A DNA stretch of 61,814 nucleotides from Paracoccus denitrificans. Its GTDB lineage: Bacteria > Pseudomonadota > Alphaproteobacteria > Rhodobacterales > Rhodobacteraceae. The position numbers and the translations under genes are program-made. Positions within the stretch are counted from its first letter, which is position 1. Each line of letters opens with the position of its first letter. Below the pieces are notes generated by a model. That model did no database searches. It saw only the letters and a list, made by a program, of their open reading frames with translations, and was not told where the DNA came from. Of the stretch, positions 35,456 through 45,373 are shown in pieces. Location of the stretch: the NCBI RefSeq assembly GCF_900100045.1, contig NZ_FNEA01000026.1, positions 1-61,814 on the forward strand. Reading direction: 5' to 3'.

Positions 35456-35968
35456 ATGGCAGGCAGCGTGAACAAGGTGATCCTGGTCGGCAACCTGGGC
35501 CAAGACCCGGAGGTCCGCAGCTTCCAGAACGGCGGCAAGGTCGCCAACCTGCGGATCGCCACCAGCGAGCAGTGGAAGGACCGCAACACCGGCGAGCGTC
35601 GCGAGCGCACGGAATGGCACACGGTGGTCATCTATTCCGAACCGCTGGTCCGCGTGGCCGAGCAATTCCTGAAAAAGGGCTCCAAGGTCTATGTCGAAGG
35701 CCAGCTGGAAACCCGCAAATGGCAGGATCAGAGCGGCAACGACCGCTATTCGACCGAGGTCGCGCTGCGCCCCTTCCGCAGCGAGTTGCATATGCTCGAC
35801 AGCCGCGGCGGCGCGGGCGGCGGCGGCGGCCGCGATGAAGGCTATGGCGGCGGCAGTTACGGCGGTGGCTCTTCCGGCGGCAGCTCGTCCGGGGGCGGAT
35901 ATTCCTCGGGCGGCGGTGGCGGCCAGTCGCAGAGCCGCCCCGATTTCGACGACGACATCCCGTTCTAA
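35456..35968 (+). CDS. ssb: Single-stranded DNA-binding protein
   Basis: 170 residues. The OB fold (1-110) includes SVNKVILVGNLGQDPEVRS and EWHTVVIYSEPLVRVAEQFLKKGSKVYVEGQLETRKWQD. A glycine/serine-rich linker of about 45 residues follows, and the tail DFDDDIPF is the standard docking peptide for repair partners. The start ATG at 35456 has AAGGGA upstream; the frame extends to 35240 without support. Its stop overlaps the convergent stop of the CMD gene. Confidence 0.96.
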   Translation: MAGSVNKVILVGNLGQDPEVRSFQNGGKVANLRIATSEQWKDRNTGERRERTEWHTVVIYSEPLVRVAEQFLKKGSKVYVEGQLETRKWQDQSGNDRYSTEVALRPFRSELHMLDSRGGAGGGGGRDEGYGGGSYGGGSSGGSSSGGGYSSGGGGGQSQSRPDFDDDIPF

Positions 35969-36504
35969 AGCGGCCGGGCGGCCATTTCGGCCGCCACGGC
36001 ATCGTCGATCGGCGTGCCGTAGGTCATCAGGATATAGCCTAGGACCGAATAGAAGCCGACGGTGGCGATCAGGTCCATGACCGCCTCGCGCCCAAGGGCC
36101 TGCGCCAGTTCGGCCTCCAGCGTCTCGGGCAGGCGGCGCTGGTCGAAAAGCGCATCGACCGCCGCCGCGATCAGCCCGTCCTCGCCCCCCGGCATGCCCT
36201 CGCCGCGCATGGCAAGGATGCGCTCGTCCGCCATGCCAAGCGCCCGCGCGCGGCTGACGTGATGCGCCCATTCATAAGCCGAGCCCATGCGATGGGCCGC
36301 CCGCAGGATCACCAGTTCCGAGCGGATCGGGCCAAGCGCGGTATCCTTGACGACATGCTGGCGCAGCGGCGCCCAGGCCCGCAACAGCGCGGGGTGATGG
36401 GCCATGGTGCGATAGACGTTCAGCGCCCCGGCAAAACCCTGGCGCAGGTCGAGGATCTCTGCGGGCCAGTCGGCATCCGCAAGCGGCGGGCAGGAAGAAG
36501 TCAT
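35965..36504 (-). CDS. Carboxymuconolactone decarboxylase/AhpD-type protein
   Basis: 179 residues. The CMD fold is visible in RSELVILRAAHRMGSAYEWAHHVSRARALGMADERI (about 62-97), where the usual CxxC/CxxH active pair of AhpD is absent, being replaced by YEWAHH, so a peroxidase role is doubtful. It is the last gene of the eight-gene operon, 12 nt after the amidohydrolase. Its stop overlaps that of ssb on the other strand. Confidence 0.82.
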   Translation of the reverse strand: MTSSCPPLADADWPAEILDLRQGFAGALNVYRTMAHHPALLRAWAPLRQHVVKDTALGPIRSELVILRAAHRMGSAYEWAHHVSRARALGMADERILAMRGEGMPGGEDGLIAAAVDALFDQRRLPETLEAELAQALGREAVMDLIATVGFYSVLGYILMTYGTPIDDAVAAEMAARPL

Positions 36505-36516
36505 GAAAAGCTCCGG

Positions 36517-37377
36517 TCAGGGAAAGTATTTCGCATAGATCTCGGGCGCGCGATCGGCCCAGATGCCGGTGAAGCCGCGATAGCGGGCGATCTGCGCCAG
36601 GTCGATCTCGACCCGCAGCACGTCCTCGCCATCATGGTCCAGCGCACCCAGCACGGCGCCGTCGGGCGCCAGCGCGCAGGAGCGCCCGAAAAAGCGCTGC
36701 CCGCCATGGCTGCCGCTGCGGTTGCAGCTAAGGAAGAATACGCCGTTCTCGGTCGCGCGCGTATAGGCGCGGTGCAGGAACAGCGCCTCGTCGGGGACCG
36801 GCGCATCCTCGGCGCCGAACGAGGCCCAGACCGAGGTCACGATCCCCGCGCCCTGCATGGCCATGATGCGGGTGATCTCGGGAAAGCGGATATCGTAGCA
36901 GATCTGCATCCCCAGCCGCGTCTCGCCGAAGGCAAAGCTATCGATCCGGTCGCCGCGGGTGAAATACAGCTTTTCGTTCTGCCATTGGTGGATCTTGGCA
37001 TAGCAGCCCAGAACCCCCTGCGGACCGATCAGCAGCGAGCAGTTGCGCATCACGCCCTCGCGCAGCGGATCGCGCAGGCCCATGCCGATGACGACATGGG
37101 TGCCGTGCCGCTGCGCCGCCTCGGCCAGCGAGGCGATCTCGGGCCCGTCCGGCGCGGCGCAGGCGCGATGCAGCGCGCCGGCATAATCCGCCGGCGGCAG
37201 GGTCATCGCCCCGCCGGGGACCAGCGGCTCGACATAGCCGGTATTGGCGAGTTCGGGAAACAGGATCAACTGCGCGCCGCGTCCCGCCTCGGCGGCGATA
37301 TGGTCATGGATGCGGCGCAGGTTCCGGGCGGGGTCCAGCGCCGCCACGTCCATCTGGACCAGGCTCGCGGCGATCAT
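36517..37377 (-). CDS. Carbon-nitrogen hydrolase (nitrilase superfamily)
   Basis: 286 residues. The catalytic triad is readable: E42 (LILFPELANTGY), K128 (GCYAKIHQW) and C160 (MQICYDIRFPE), with a fourth-position E136. The family includes amidases and N-carbamoyl hydrolases; CYDIRFPE is typical of the amidase/beta-ureidopropionase-like branch. Its ATG overlaps the stop of the ABC ATPase (ATGA), so it acts on something imported by that transporter. Confidence 0.92.
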   Translation of the reverse strand: MIAASLVQMDVAALDPARNLRRIHDHIAAEAGRGAQLILFPELANTGYVEPLVPGGAMTLPPADYAGALHRACAAPDGPEIASLAEAAQRHGTHVVIGMGLRDPLREGVMRNCSLLIGPQGVLGCYAKIHQWQNEKLYFTRGDRIDSFAFGETRLGMQICYDIRFPEITRIMAMQGAGIVTSVWASFGAEDAPVPDEALFLHRAYTRATENGVFFLSCNRSGSHGGQRFFGRSCALAPDGAVLGALDHDGEDVLRVEIDLAQIARYRGFTGIWADRAPEIYAKYFP

Positions 37378-39044
37378 GCCGGCACCTCGATCCGGCGGCC
37401 CGTGGAAAAATCCCAGTCGCGGCCGGGTGCGGCGGCAATCAGCGCGCGGGTATAGTCGTGGCGCGGATGGGCCAGCACCTCGGCCGCCGGGCCATGCTCG
37501 ACCACCGAACCGCGCCGCATCACCATCACCTCGTCGCAGATCTGGGCGGCGACGCGCAGGTCGTGGGTGATGAACAGGATGGCCAGATCGCGCTTGGCCT
37601 GCAATTCGGCCAGCAGGTCCAGCACCTGCGCCTGAACCGAGACGTCCAGAGCCGAGACCGCCTCGTCCGCCACGATCACCTCGGGGTCCATCATCAGCGC
37701 GCGGGCGATGGCGATGCGCTGGCGCTGCCCGCCCGAGAACTGGTGCGGAAAGCGCCGCAGGCTGGCGCGCGGCAAGCCGACGACCTCGATCAGCTCGCCC
37801 GCGCGTTCCAGCGCCGAGGCACGGCTTTCGCCCATGTTCAGCGGCCCCTCGATCATGCTTTCGGCAATGCGCAGCCGCGGGTTCAGCGAGCGGTTGGGAT
37901 CCTGGAACACCATCTGCACCCGACGCCGCGCCGGGGCCAGCGCCCTGGCGCCTCGCAAGCGGGCGATGTCCTGGCCGCCGACGCGGATCTCGCCGCCGCT
38001 GGGATCCTCCAGCCGCAGCACGCAACGCGCCACCGTGGACTTGCCCGAGCCGCTTTCGCCGACGATGCCCAGCGTGCGGCCCTGCGCCAACCGAAAGCTG
38101 ACCCGGTCCACCGCATGGACGCGATGCGGCGCTCGGCCCAGCAATTGCGCCGGCAGCGAGCCGATCTGGAAGACCTTCTCAAGCGCGCTGACCTCGATGG
38201 CGGGCGGGCCGGCCGCCTCGGGACGCGGCGCGCGCGGGACCAGCGAGGGCACGGCGCGCAGCAGCGCCTGGGTATAGGGCTGGGTGGGGTGGCTCAGCAC
38301 CTGCCCGACCGGGCCGGCCTCGACCATCTCGCCATGGCGCATGACGCAGACGCGGTCTGCGATATCGGCCACCACCCCCATGTCGTGGGTGATGAACAGC
38401 ACGGCGGTATTCTGCTGCTCCTGCAATTCGCGGATCAGGCTCAGGATCTGCTTCTGGGTGGTCACGTCCAGCGCGGTCGTCGGCTCGTCGGCGATCAGCA
38501 GCCGGGGCTTCAGCGCCAGCGCCATGGCGATCATCACCCGCTGGCGCTGGCCGCCGGACAGCTGGTGCGGATAGCTGTCATAGATGCGCGGCGGATCGGG
38601 CAGGTGCACCGAGGCAAAGACCTCCAGCGCCGCCTGCCGCCGCTCGGCCGGGCTCATCCGGCGGTGGGCACGATAGACCTCGTCCATCTGCAGGCCGATC
38701 TTCAGCACCGGGTTCAGCGCGGTCATCGGCTCCTGAAAGATCATCGCCATGTCCGAGCCGCGCAGCGTCTTGGTCCGCGCCGGCGTCGCGGTCAGGATCT
38801 CTTCTCCGTTCAGCCTGACCGAGCCGGCGGTCGCGCGCAGCTCGCCCTGAGGCAGCAGGTCCATGGTCACCAGCGAGGTCACGGACTTGCCCGAGCCGGA
38901 TTCGCCGACCAGGCAGACCGTCTCGCCCGGCGCGATGTCGAAGCCGATGCCCTTGAGGATCTCGACCGGCTCGCGGCCGCAGGTCGAGACGCGCAGGTCG
39001 CGGATCGACAGCACCGGCTGGGCGGCATTGGCGTGATCGGCCAT
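37374..39044 (-). CDS. Peptide-type ABC transporter, fused ATP-binding protein (DppD-DppF type)
   Basis: 556 residues with two ABC domains. Each has Walker A (GESGSGKSVTSL near 42, GESGSGKSTVARC near 326), the signature (LSGGQRQRVMIAMALALKPRLLIADEPTTALDVTTQ and FSGGQRQRIAIARALMMDPEVIVADEAVSALDVSVQ) and H-loop ITHD. The fusion replaces separate DppD and DppF. It overlaps the permease gene before it and the amidohydrolase gene after it by ATGA. Confidence 0.96.
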   Translation of the reverse strand: MADHANAAQPVLSIRDLRVSTCGREPVEILKGIGFDIAPGETVCLVGESGSGKSVTSLVTMDLLPQGELRATAGSVRLNGEEILTATPARTKTLRGSDMAMIFQEPMTALNPVLKIGLQMDEVYRAHRRMSPAERRQAALEVFASVHLPDPPRIYDSYPHQLSGGQRQRVMIAMALALKPRLLIADEPTTALDVTTQKQILSLIRELQEQQNTAVLFITHDMGVVADIADRVCVMRHGEMVEAGPVGQVLSHPTQPYTQALLRAVPSLVPRAPRPEAAGPPAIEVSALEKVFQIGSLPAQLLGRAPHRVHAVDRVSFRLAQGRTLGIVGESGSGKSTVARCVLRLEDPSGGEIRVGGQDIARLRGARALAPARRRVQMVFQDPNRSLNPRLRIAESMIEGPLNMGESRASALERAGELIEVVGLPRASLRRFPHQFSGGQRQRIAIARALMMDPEVIVADEAVSALDVSVQAQVLDLLAELQAKRDLAILFITHDLRVAAQICDEVMVMRRGSVVEHGPAAEVLAHPRHDYTRALIAAAPGRDWDFSTGRRIEVPA

Positions 39045-39907
39045 CAATCGGCCCTCCCCTTCATCTTCGGGTCCAGGCGGTCGCGCAGCGCGTCGCCCAG
39101 AAGGTTGATCGACAGGATGCACAGCGACAGCACGATGGCCGGCCAGAATACCAGCCAGGGCCGCATGGCGAAGTAAAGCCGCCCCTCGGCCATGATGTTG
39201 CCCCAGGTCGGGATCTCGGTGCCGATGCCGACGCCCAGGAAGGACAGCGCCGCCTCGGTCAGGATGGCGGAGGCGTAGATATAGGTCGCCTGCACGATCA
39301 GCGGCGCGATGGTCGCCGGCAGCAGGTGGCGCAGGATCAGCCGGGGCGCGGGCGTGCCCAGCAGCTGGGCTGCCTCGACATAGGGTTCGGCCCGCGCCGC
39401 CAGCACGCGCGAGCGTACCAGCCGCACCACCTGCGGGATCTCGGGGATCATGATGGCGATGATGACCGTGACCAGCCCCGCCTTGGTCAGTGCGACGATG
39501 GCGATGGCCAGCAGGATGCCGGGAATGGCCATCATCCCGTCCATCAGCCGCATCAGCACCGCGTCGAGGCCGCGGAACCAGCCGGCCAGCAGGCCCAGCG
39601 GCAGGCCGATCAGGATCGCGCCCGCCGCCACGCCAGCCCCCACCACCAGCGAGACGCGGGCGCCATGGATGATGCGGGAATAAAGGTCGCGGCCGAAGCT
39701 GTCGGTGCCCAGCCAATAGGTCTCGGATGCGGGTTGCAGCCGCATGGCGGCATTGATCCGCGTCGGCTCGAAATTCGCCAGCTGCGGGGCAAGGATCGCC
39801 ATGGCAAGGGCGGCGGCAAGGATCGCCAGCGACAGGATGACGGTCCAATGCGGCAGGTTGCCTGCCAGCCGGCGGCGCGGCAGCGCGGGATTCAGGGGCG
39901 TCGTCAT
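39044..39907 (-). CDS. Peptide-type ABC transporter permease (DppC type)
   Basis: 287 residues, about six membrane segments. The family marks are LGTDSFGRDLYSRIIHGARVSLVVG at about 68-92 and the EAA-like loop EAAQLLGTPAPRLILRHLLP. It pairs with the DppB-type permease and overlaps it by 4 nt. Confidence 0.94.
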   Translation of the reverse strand: MTTPLNPALPRRRLAGNLPHWTVILSLAILAAALAMAILAPQLANFEPTRINAAMRLQPASETYWLGTDSFGRDLYSRIIHGARVSLVVGAGVAAGAILIGLPLGLLAGWFRGLDAVLMRLMDGMMAIPGILLAIAIVALTKAGLVTVIIAIMIPEIPQVVRLVRSRVLAARAEPYVEAAQLLGTPAPRLILRHLLPATIAPLIVQATYIYASAILTEAALSFLGVGIGTEIPTWGNIMAEGRLYFAMRPWLVFWPAIVLSLCILSINLLGDALRDRLDPKMKGRAD

Positions 39908-40848
39908 TGGTAGCGTATCCTCGGATCGGTCAGCGCATAGGAGATGTCGATCAGCAGGTTGATCACGACATAGGTGCCGGCGGTCAGCAGGATGATCGCC
40001 TGGATCAGCGGATAATCCCGCGCCAGAACCGCATCGACCACCAGCCGGCCAAGGCCGGGGACGTTGAACACCGTCTCTGTCACCACCACGCCCGAGATCA
40101 TCATGGCAAAGCCGGTGCCGACCACGGTCAGGATCGGGATGGCGGCATTGCGCAGCGCGTGGCGGAACAGGATCACCCGCTCGGACAGACCCTTGGCGCG
40201 GGCGGTGCGGATGTAATCCTCGCGCAGCACCTCGAGCATGGCGGCCCGCGTCATGCGCGAAACCAGCGCGATATAGATCAAGGAAAGCGCAAGCCCGGGC
40301 AGGAAGATGCGGTGCAGGAAGGGCCAGAACCCCTCGGCCAGCGGCCTGTAGCCCTGCACCGGGAACCATTTCAGATGCACGGCGAAGATGCCGATCAGCA
40401 CATAGCCGATGACGAAGATCGGCACCGAAAAGCCCAGCACCGACAGCGACATGACCAGCCGGTCCACCAGCCCGCCATGGCGGCGCGCGGCGACGACGCC
40501 CAGCGGCAGCGAGATCACCACGGTCAGCACCATGGCGACCGTGGCCAGCGCCAGCGTCGGGCCGATGCGCTGGCCGATCATCTCCAGCACCGGGCGCTGC
40601 GAGATCAGCGAATGGCCGAAATCGCCGCGCAGCATGTTGCCGATCCAGGTCGTGAACTGCGTGGCCAGCGGCGCATCGAGGCCAAGGCTGTCGCGGATCG
40701 CGGCGATCTGCTCGGGGCTGGCCTGATCGCCGGCGATGGCCTGCGCCGGATCGCCCGGCGTCAGCCGCAACAGCATGAACACGATCAGCGCGATCAGGAA
40801 CATGACGGGCACCGCCATCAGCAGGCGGCGCAGCAGGTAATAGAGCAT
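39904..40848 (-). CDS. Peptide-type ABC transporter permease (DppB type)
   Basis: 314 residues, with the N-terminal YYLLRRLLMAVPVMFLIALIVFMLLRLTPGDPAQ and the coupling loop REDYIRTARAKGLSERVILFRHALRNAAIPILTVVG typical of BPD_transp DppB. Gap of 55 nt to the substrate-binding gene upstream. Confidence 0.94.
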   Translation of the reverse strand: MLYYLLRRLLMAVPVMFLIALIVFMLLRLTPGDPAQAIAGDQASPEQIAAIRDSLGLDAPLATQFTTWIGNMLRGDFGHSLISQRPVLEMIGQRIGPTLALATVAMVLTVVISLPLGVVAARRHGGLVDRLVMSLSVLGFSVPIFVIGYVLIGIFAVHLKWFPVQGYRPLAEGFWPFLHRIFLPGLALSLIYIALVSRMTRAAMLEVLREDYIRTARAKGLSERVILFRHALRNAAIPILTVVGTGFAMMISGVVVTETVFNVPGLGRLVVDAVLARDYPLIQAIILLTAGTYVVINLLIDISYALTDPRIRYQ

Positions 40849-40903
40849 GGCGACCTCTCGTGAAGCGTCGGGGCGCGGGCAAGGCCCGCGCGCCCGGACC
40901 TGC

Positions 40904-42496
40904 TTATTCGGGCTTCTTCACGCCCCAGAACAGGGTGATCGGACCGGGTTGCAGCTCGGTGATCCCGTCCCGCCAGGCGGCGACCGACTGGAACTCGCCG
41001 GCATTGTAGTAGAAGCCCTGGTCATAGGCGATCTGCTGGATCTCGGCGGCGATGCGCTTTTGCTCGTCCAGGTCGGTGGCGACCAGATACTGCTCGCGCA
41101 GCGCCTCGATCTCGGGGCTGACCGGCCAGCCGGACCAGGCGTTGTCGCTGCCCGAGCCATCCAGCAGCGCATGGACCAGCGGGTTCCAGATCCCGGTCAC
41201 GCCCCAATAGGTAAAGAGCATGTTCCAGCCGCCCTCGGCCACCGGCTGCCAGCCGTTCTTGCGCGATTGCAGCGTGGCCCAGTCCATCGAGGCGACCTCG
41301 ACCGCAAAGCCGGCCTCGCGCAGCCGCTCGGCGGCGACGATGGGCTGGGTGGACAGGATGGTCAGGTCGGTCGGCTGCATCATCAGCACCGGGGTTCCGT
41401 CATAGCCTGCGGCCTTCAGGATCTCCTGCGCCTTGGCCATGCGCTCCTCGGCGCTGCCGGCCAGGTATTCCGAGCCGGCATCCGACGCCAGCGGCACCTC
41501 GCAGCCGTAATCCGAGGCGCAGAGCGTGTAGTATTCCGGGTCGCCGATGGCGGTCTGCATCAACTGCTCCTGATCCAGCGCATACATGGCGGCGCGGCGG
41601 ATCTCGGCATCGTCAAAGGGCGGCAGTCGGTGGTTGAAGCGCCCCGTGACCTGGCTGCCCAGCGGGTTGATGACGCCGTATTCCACCTCGTCGTTCATTT
41701 GCAGCAGGGGCAGCAGGTCGATGGTCACCTGCTCGATCAGATCCACATCGCCCGATTGCAGCGCGTTGATCGAGGTCTGCATGTCCGGCATCGCCTTCCA
41801 CACCACCTTGTCGACATTCACCACCTTGCCGCCGGCGGTCCAGCTGGCCGGCTCGGGGCGCGGCTGGTAATCCTCGTTCCTGACATAGACCGCCTGATCG
41901 CCGGGCCGGTATTCCTCGGCGACGAACTTGAACGGGCCCGAGCCGACCATCTCGGCCACCTGCTCGCCCGAGGGCGTCTCGGCCAGGCGCTTGGGCATCA
42001 TGAAGGGCGGCACCGGCGAAGGCTTGGCCAGCAGGTCCAGCACATGGCCGAAGGGACGGGCCAGCGTCAGCACCAGCACCTTGTCCGAGGTCGTCTCGAT
42101 CGAGGCGACATATTCCATCATCTTGCGCCCGGCCGGATCGTTCTCGGCCCAGCGTTTCAGCGAGGCGACGCAATCCTCGGCCGCGACCGGGCTGCCGTCA
42201 TGCCATGTCAGCCCGTCGCGCAGGGTGAAGGTATAGGTCAGCCCGTCGTCCGAAACCTGGTAATCCGCCATCTGCGGCTGCGGCTTGTAATCCGCATCCA
42301 TGCCCAGAAGCGTGTCGAAGACCATGAAACCATGCGTCCGCACGATCTGCGCCGTGCTCAGATGCGGATCCAGCGTGCGCAGCGGCGCCTGCATCACCAC
42401 GTTCAGCACCGTCTCGGCCGAAGCCGGCCCGGCGTGGAGCAAACCCGCCGCCATGGCGGCCCATCCAAGGGCGCGAAGTCCCGAAATCGTCATCAT
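40904..42496 (-). CDS. Peptide-type ABC transporter substrate-binding protein (SBP_bac_5)
   Basis: 530 residues from the first of two ATGs, with GGAGAGGT just upstream. A signal peptide (ALGWAAMAAGLLHAGPASAE) precedes the domain, which starts TVLNVVMQAPLRTLDPHLSTAQ, has YTFTLRDGLTWHDGSPVAAEDCVASLKRW and MMEYVASIETTSDKVLVLTLARP, and ends DQGFYYNAGEFQSVAAWRD. It carries oligopeptides or similar amides in the periplasm. It overlaps the mlrC-type gene by 4 nt. Confidence 0.94.
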   Translation of the reverse strand: MMTISGLRALGWAAMAAGLLHAGPASAETVLNVVMQAPLRTLDPHLSTAQIVRTHGFMVFDTLLGMDADYKPQPQMADYQVSDDGLTYTFTLRDGLTWHDGSPVAAEDCVASLKRWAENDPAGRKMMEYVASIETTSDKVLVLTLARPFGHVLDLLAKPSPVPPFMMPKRLAETPSGEQVAEMVGSGPFKFVAEEYRPGDQAVYVRNEDYQPRPEPASWTAGGKVVNVDKVVWKAMPDMQTSINALQSGDVDLIEQVTIDLLPLLQMNDEVEYGVINPLGSQVTGRFNHRLPPFDDAEIRRAAMYALDQEQLMQTAIGDPEYYTLCASDYGCEVPLASDAGSEYLAGSAEERMAKAQEILKAAGYDGTPVLMMQPTDLTILSTQPIVAAERLREAGFAVEVASMDWATLQSRKNGWQPVAEGGWNMLFTYWGVTGIWNPLVHALLDGSGSDNAWSGWPVSPEIEALREQYLVATDLDEQKRIAAEIQQIAYDQGFYYNAGEFQSVAAWRDGITELQPGPITLFWGVKKPE

Positions 42497-43992
42497 ACCT
42501 CTCCTGTTTCTGGTTCTTTTGTGATTTCCGGCAGTTCGCACCACGGCCATGCCCGGGTGACGTCCAGCCGGCGATAGGGGATCAGCCGCACATCCGCAGG
42601 GCCGAGGTCGGGGGTGTCGACCACGAGGATGCGTTCGGCCAATGGTTCGTAGAAGTCGCGGAAATGCGTCTTGGAGCGCAGCAGGATCACGTCGTAATCC
42701 TGCGCCCGCTCGCCGAAGATGGTGAAGGGATCGCCATCCACGGCAAAGGCGAAATGCGACACCACCGAGACCCGGACCCGCCCGATCCGCAACAGCGCCG
42801 TCAGCCCCAGATCGACAAAGCTGCCCTGCTGGTAGCGGCCCGAGACGGTAAAGGATTTCGCTCCGGTCCAGAGCACTTCGGCCGCGGCCTCGACCGGGCC
42901 GCCGGTTTCGGGCGCGCTCTTGCCGCCCAGCCTGACGGCGATGCGCGCGCCCGCGCCCGCCGCATGGGCCTGCGCCGCCGTCTGCGGGTCCAGCAGAAAG
43001 GGCACCATGACCCTGCCCACATCCCGGCCCAGCAATGCGCGCAGCAGATGCGTGGAATCGTTCATCCGGTCGGCATGTTCCAGCAGCACCACCGGCCTGC
43101 CCGTCGCGGGATGCGCGGCCAGGTCGGCCATCGCCTGATCGACCGTCATGACCGGCACCGCCCCGGACAGGTCGCGCCGCAGCCCGTGCAGGCGGCGGGC
43201 GAAATGCTGCGCCCGCGCCTCGGCCGCCGCCTGCCCCTGCCAGTCGAGGCAGATCACCGACATGCCGGTATTGGCGGCATCGGCATAGGAAAACCCGGCC
43301 ATGACCGAGATGTCGCAATCGCCTTGGGCTTCCGCGGCCCGCGCTTCGGCCATGACCCTTGCCAGCGGCTGCAACGAGGTGGCCGACATGATCGAGGGGA
43401 TCACGATCCCCGGCCGCGCCACCGCAAGGCCGGGCCGTCGCCCTTCGCGGATCATGCGCAACAGGGCGCGGGTGGCGCGCTGGCCGGTCTCGCCCATGTC
43501 GATATGCGGCGAATGGCGATAGGCGACGGCGATGTCGGCACCGCGCAGCATCCGCGCATCGACATTGCCGTGATAATCCAGCGCCACCGCGATGGGCAGA
43601 TGGGGTTGGGCGGCGCGCAAGCTGTCGATGACATGGCGCTCGACATCCGCATGGCCCTCGGCCCAGCAGGCGCCGTGCAGGAACAGGACGATCCCGTCCA
43701 GCCGCCCGGCTCCCGTCACGCCCTCCAGCAACTCGCGCGTGTAATGCGCCACCGCCTCGTCGCTGGCGGGGCCGAGCGCGCCCAGCAGCGTATGGAACAG
43801 CGGCACGAATTCCGCGCCCTCGCCCTCGCAGATCGCGATGCTGCCGCCGGGCACGGTATTGGTGCCGCGAAACCGCGCCGGGATCTGGGCGCCGCGGGTG
43901 CAGACGCGCTGGAACTCGGCCAGCTCGACCCGTTGCGGGACGGTACTGACCGATTCCAGGTTGAACCCGGCAAAGGCGATGCGCGGCGCCAT
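42493..43992 (-). CDS. M81 family metallopeptidase (microcystinase MlrC-like)
   Basis: 499 residues. The DUF1485/MlrC pattern is clear: RIAFAGFNLESVST, GIVLFLHGACWAEGHADVERHVIDSLR, VALDYHGNVDARMLRGADIAVAYRHSPHIDMGETGQRATRALL, SVMAGFSYADAANTGMSVICL and the C-terminal VVDTPDLGPADVRLIPYRRL. The conserved Asp/His pairs likely bind zinc. Members open linear peptides in microcystin breakdown or act on other amides; the substrate here is unknown. It lies 7 nt after the aminotransferase gene. Confidence 0.92.
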   Translation of the reverse strand: MAPRIAFAGFNLESVSTVPQRVELAEFQRVCTRGAQIPARFRGTNTVPGGSIAICEGEGAEFVPLFHTLLGALGPASDEAVAHYTRELLEGVTGAGRLDGIVLFLHGACWAEGHADVERHVIDSLRAAQPHLPIAVALDYHGNVDARMLRGADIAVAYRHSPHIDMGETGQRATRALLRMIREGRRPGLAVARPGIVIPSIMSATSLQPLARVMAEARAAEAQGDCDISVMAGFSYADAANTGMSVICLDWQGQAAAEARAQHFARRLHGLRRDLSGAVPVMTVDQAMADLAAHPATGRPVVLLEHADRMNDSTHLLRALLGRDVGRVMVPFLLDPQTAAQAHAAGAGARIAVRLGGKSAPETGGPVEAAAEVLWTGAKSFTVSGRYQQGSFVDLGLTALLRIGRVRVSVVSHFAFAVDGDPFTIFGERAQDYDVILLRSKTHFRDFYEPLAERILVVDTPDLGPADVRLIPYRRLDVTRAWPWCELPEITKEPETGEV

Positions 43993-43999
43993 GGCGGCC

Positions 44000-45325
44000 C
44001 TACCCCGCCGTCGCGGCGGCGATGGCGCCGGCAAGACGGTCGACGATCTGGTCGATTTCCTCGGGCTGGATGATATAGGGCGGCGCCAGCAGGACATGGT
44101 CGCCGCGCACCCCGTCGATGGTCCCGCCCATCGGATAGCACAGCAGGCCGCGCGCCATCGCCTCTTTCTTGACGCGCGCATGGATGCGGCGGGCGGGATC
44201 GAAGGGCGCCTTGTCGTCCTTGTCGGCGACAAGCTCGATGCCCCGGAACAACCCCCTGCCCCGAATGTCGCCGACATGGGGCGATTGCCCCAGCGCAGCG
44301 TCGAGGCCGGATTGCAGGCGCTCTCCCATGGCCTGCACATGCTCCATCATCCCGGGGCGCGACAGGATCTCGACCACCTTGTCGGCGGCAGCGGCAGCGA
44401 CCGGATGGCCGATATAGGTATGGCCGTGCTGGAACAGGCCGGACCCGTCGGCAAAGGCGCGATAGATGCGCTCGGACAGCATCACCGCGCCGATGGGCTG
44501 GTATCCGCCCCCCAAGCCCTTGGCGATGGTGACCAGGTCGGGACGCACGCCCTCGGCCGCGCAGGCGAAGATCGAGCCGGTGCGCCCCATGCCGCACATC
44601 ACCTCGTCCAGGATCAGCAGCACGCCATGGCGGTCGCAAACCTCGCGGATGCGGCGGAAATAGCCCGGCACCGCCGGCACCGCGCCCATGGTGGCGCCGA
44701 CCACCGGCTCGGCCACGAAAGCGATCACCTGATCCGGGCCGAGCTCGATGATCCTGGCCTCCAGCTCCGCGGCCAGCCGCGCGGCGTAATCCTCGACCGT
44801 CTCGTCCGGGCGCTGGTCGCGATAGGCATAGCAGGGCGAGACGTGATGCGTCTCGGGCAGGATCGGCTGGAACTGCGCGCGGCGCCAGGCATTGCCGCCC
44901 GCGGCCAGCGCGCCGATGGTGTTGCCGTGATAGCTCTGCCGCCGGGCGATGATATGGCGCCGCTGCGGCTGGCCGATCTCGACGAAATACTGCCGCGCCA
45001 TCTTCAGCGCCGCCTCGACCGCCTCGGAACCGCCCGAGACCGGATAGACATAGTCCAGCCCCTCGGGGGCCAGCCGCACCAGCCGCTCGGCCAGCGATTC
45101 CGCGGCATCGGTGGTGAAGAACGAGGTATGGGCATAGGCGATGCGATCCATCTGGGCGCGCATCGCCTCCAGCACCTCGGCATTGCCGTGGCCCAGGCAA
45201 CTGACCGCCGCACCCCCCGAGCCGTCGATATAGCTGCGCCCCTCGGCATCGCCGATATGGACGCCCTGCCCCGAGACCGCGCGCGGCAATGCCGCTGCAA
45301 TCGAGCGGTGAAGAATCCTGGTCAT
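44000..45325 (-). CDS. Class III aminotransferase (PLP-dependent)
   Basis: 441 residues. The N-terminal HIGDAEGRSYIDGSGGAAVSCLGHG, then PVSGGSEAVEAALKMARQYF, LILDEVMCGMGRTGSIFAC and the PLP lysine in TIAKGLGGGYQPIGAVM (near 267) identify the omega-aminotransferase branch. It probably takes the amino group of an omega-amine or beta-amino acid released in this pathway. It is the first gene of the eight-gene operon and divergent from the RpiR regulator. Confidence 0.93.
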   Translation of the reverse strand: MTRILHRSIAAALPRAVSGQGVHIGDAEGRSYIDGSGGAAVSCLGHGNAEVLEAMRAQMDRIAYAHTSFFTTDAAESLAERLVRLAPEGLDYVYPVSGGSEAVEAALKMARQYFVEIGQPQRRHIIARRQSYHGNTIGALAAGGNAWRRAQFQPILPETHHVSPCYAYRDQRPDETVEDYAARLAAELEARIIELGPDQVIAFVAEPVVGATMGAVPAVPGYFRRIREVCDRHGVLLILDEVMCGMGRTGSIFACAAEGVRPDLVTIAKGLGGGYQPIGAVMLSERIYRAFADGSGLFQHGHTYIGHPVAAAAADKVVEILSRPGMMEHVQAMGERLQSGLDAALGQSPHVGDIRGRGLFRGIELVADKDDKAPFDPARRIHARVKKEAMARGLLCYPMGGTIDGVRGDHVLLAPPYIIQPEEIDQIVDRLAGAIAAATAG

Positions 45326-45373
45326 TCGTCTGTCCCGTATCTGCAAGGGAATCGCGGCAATGCCGCCCTGGAC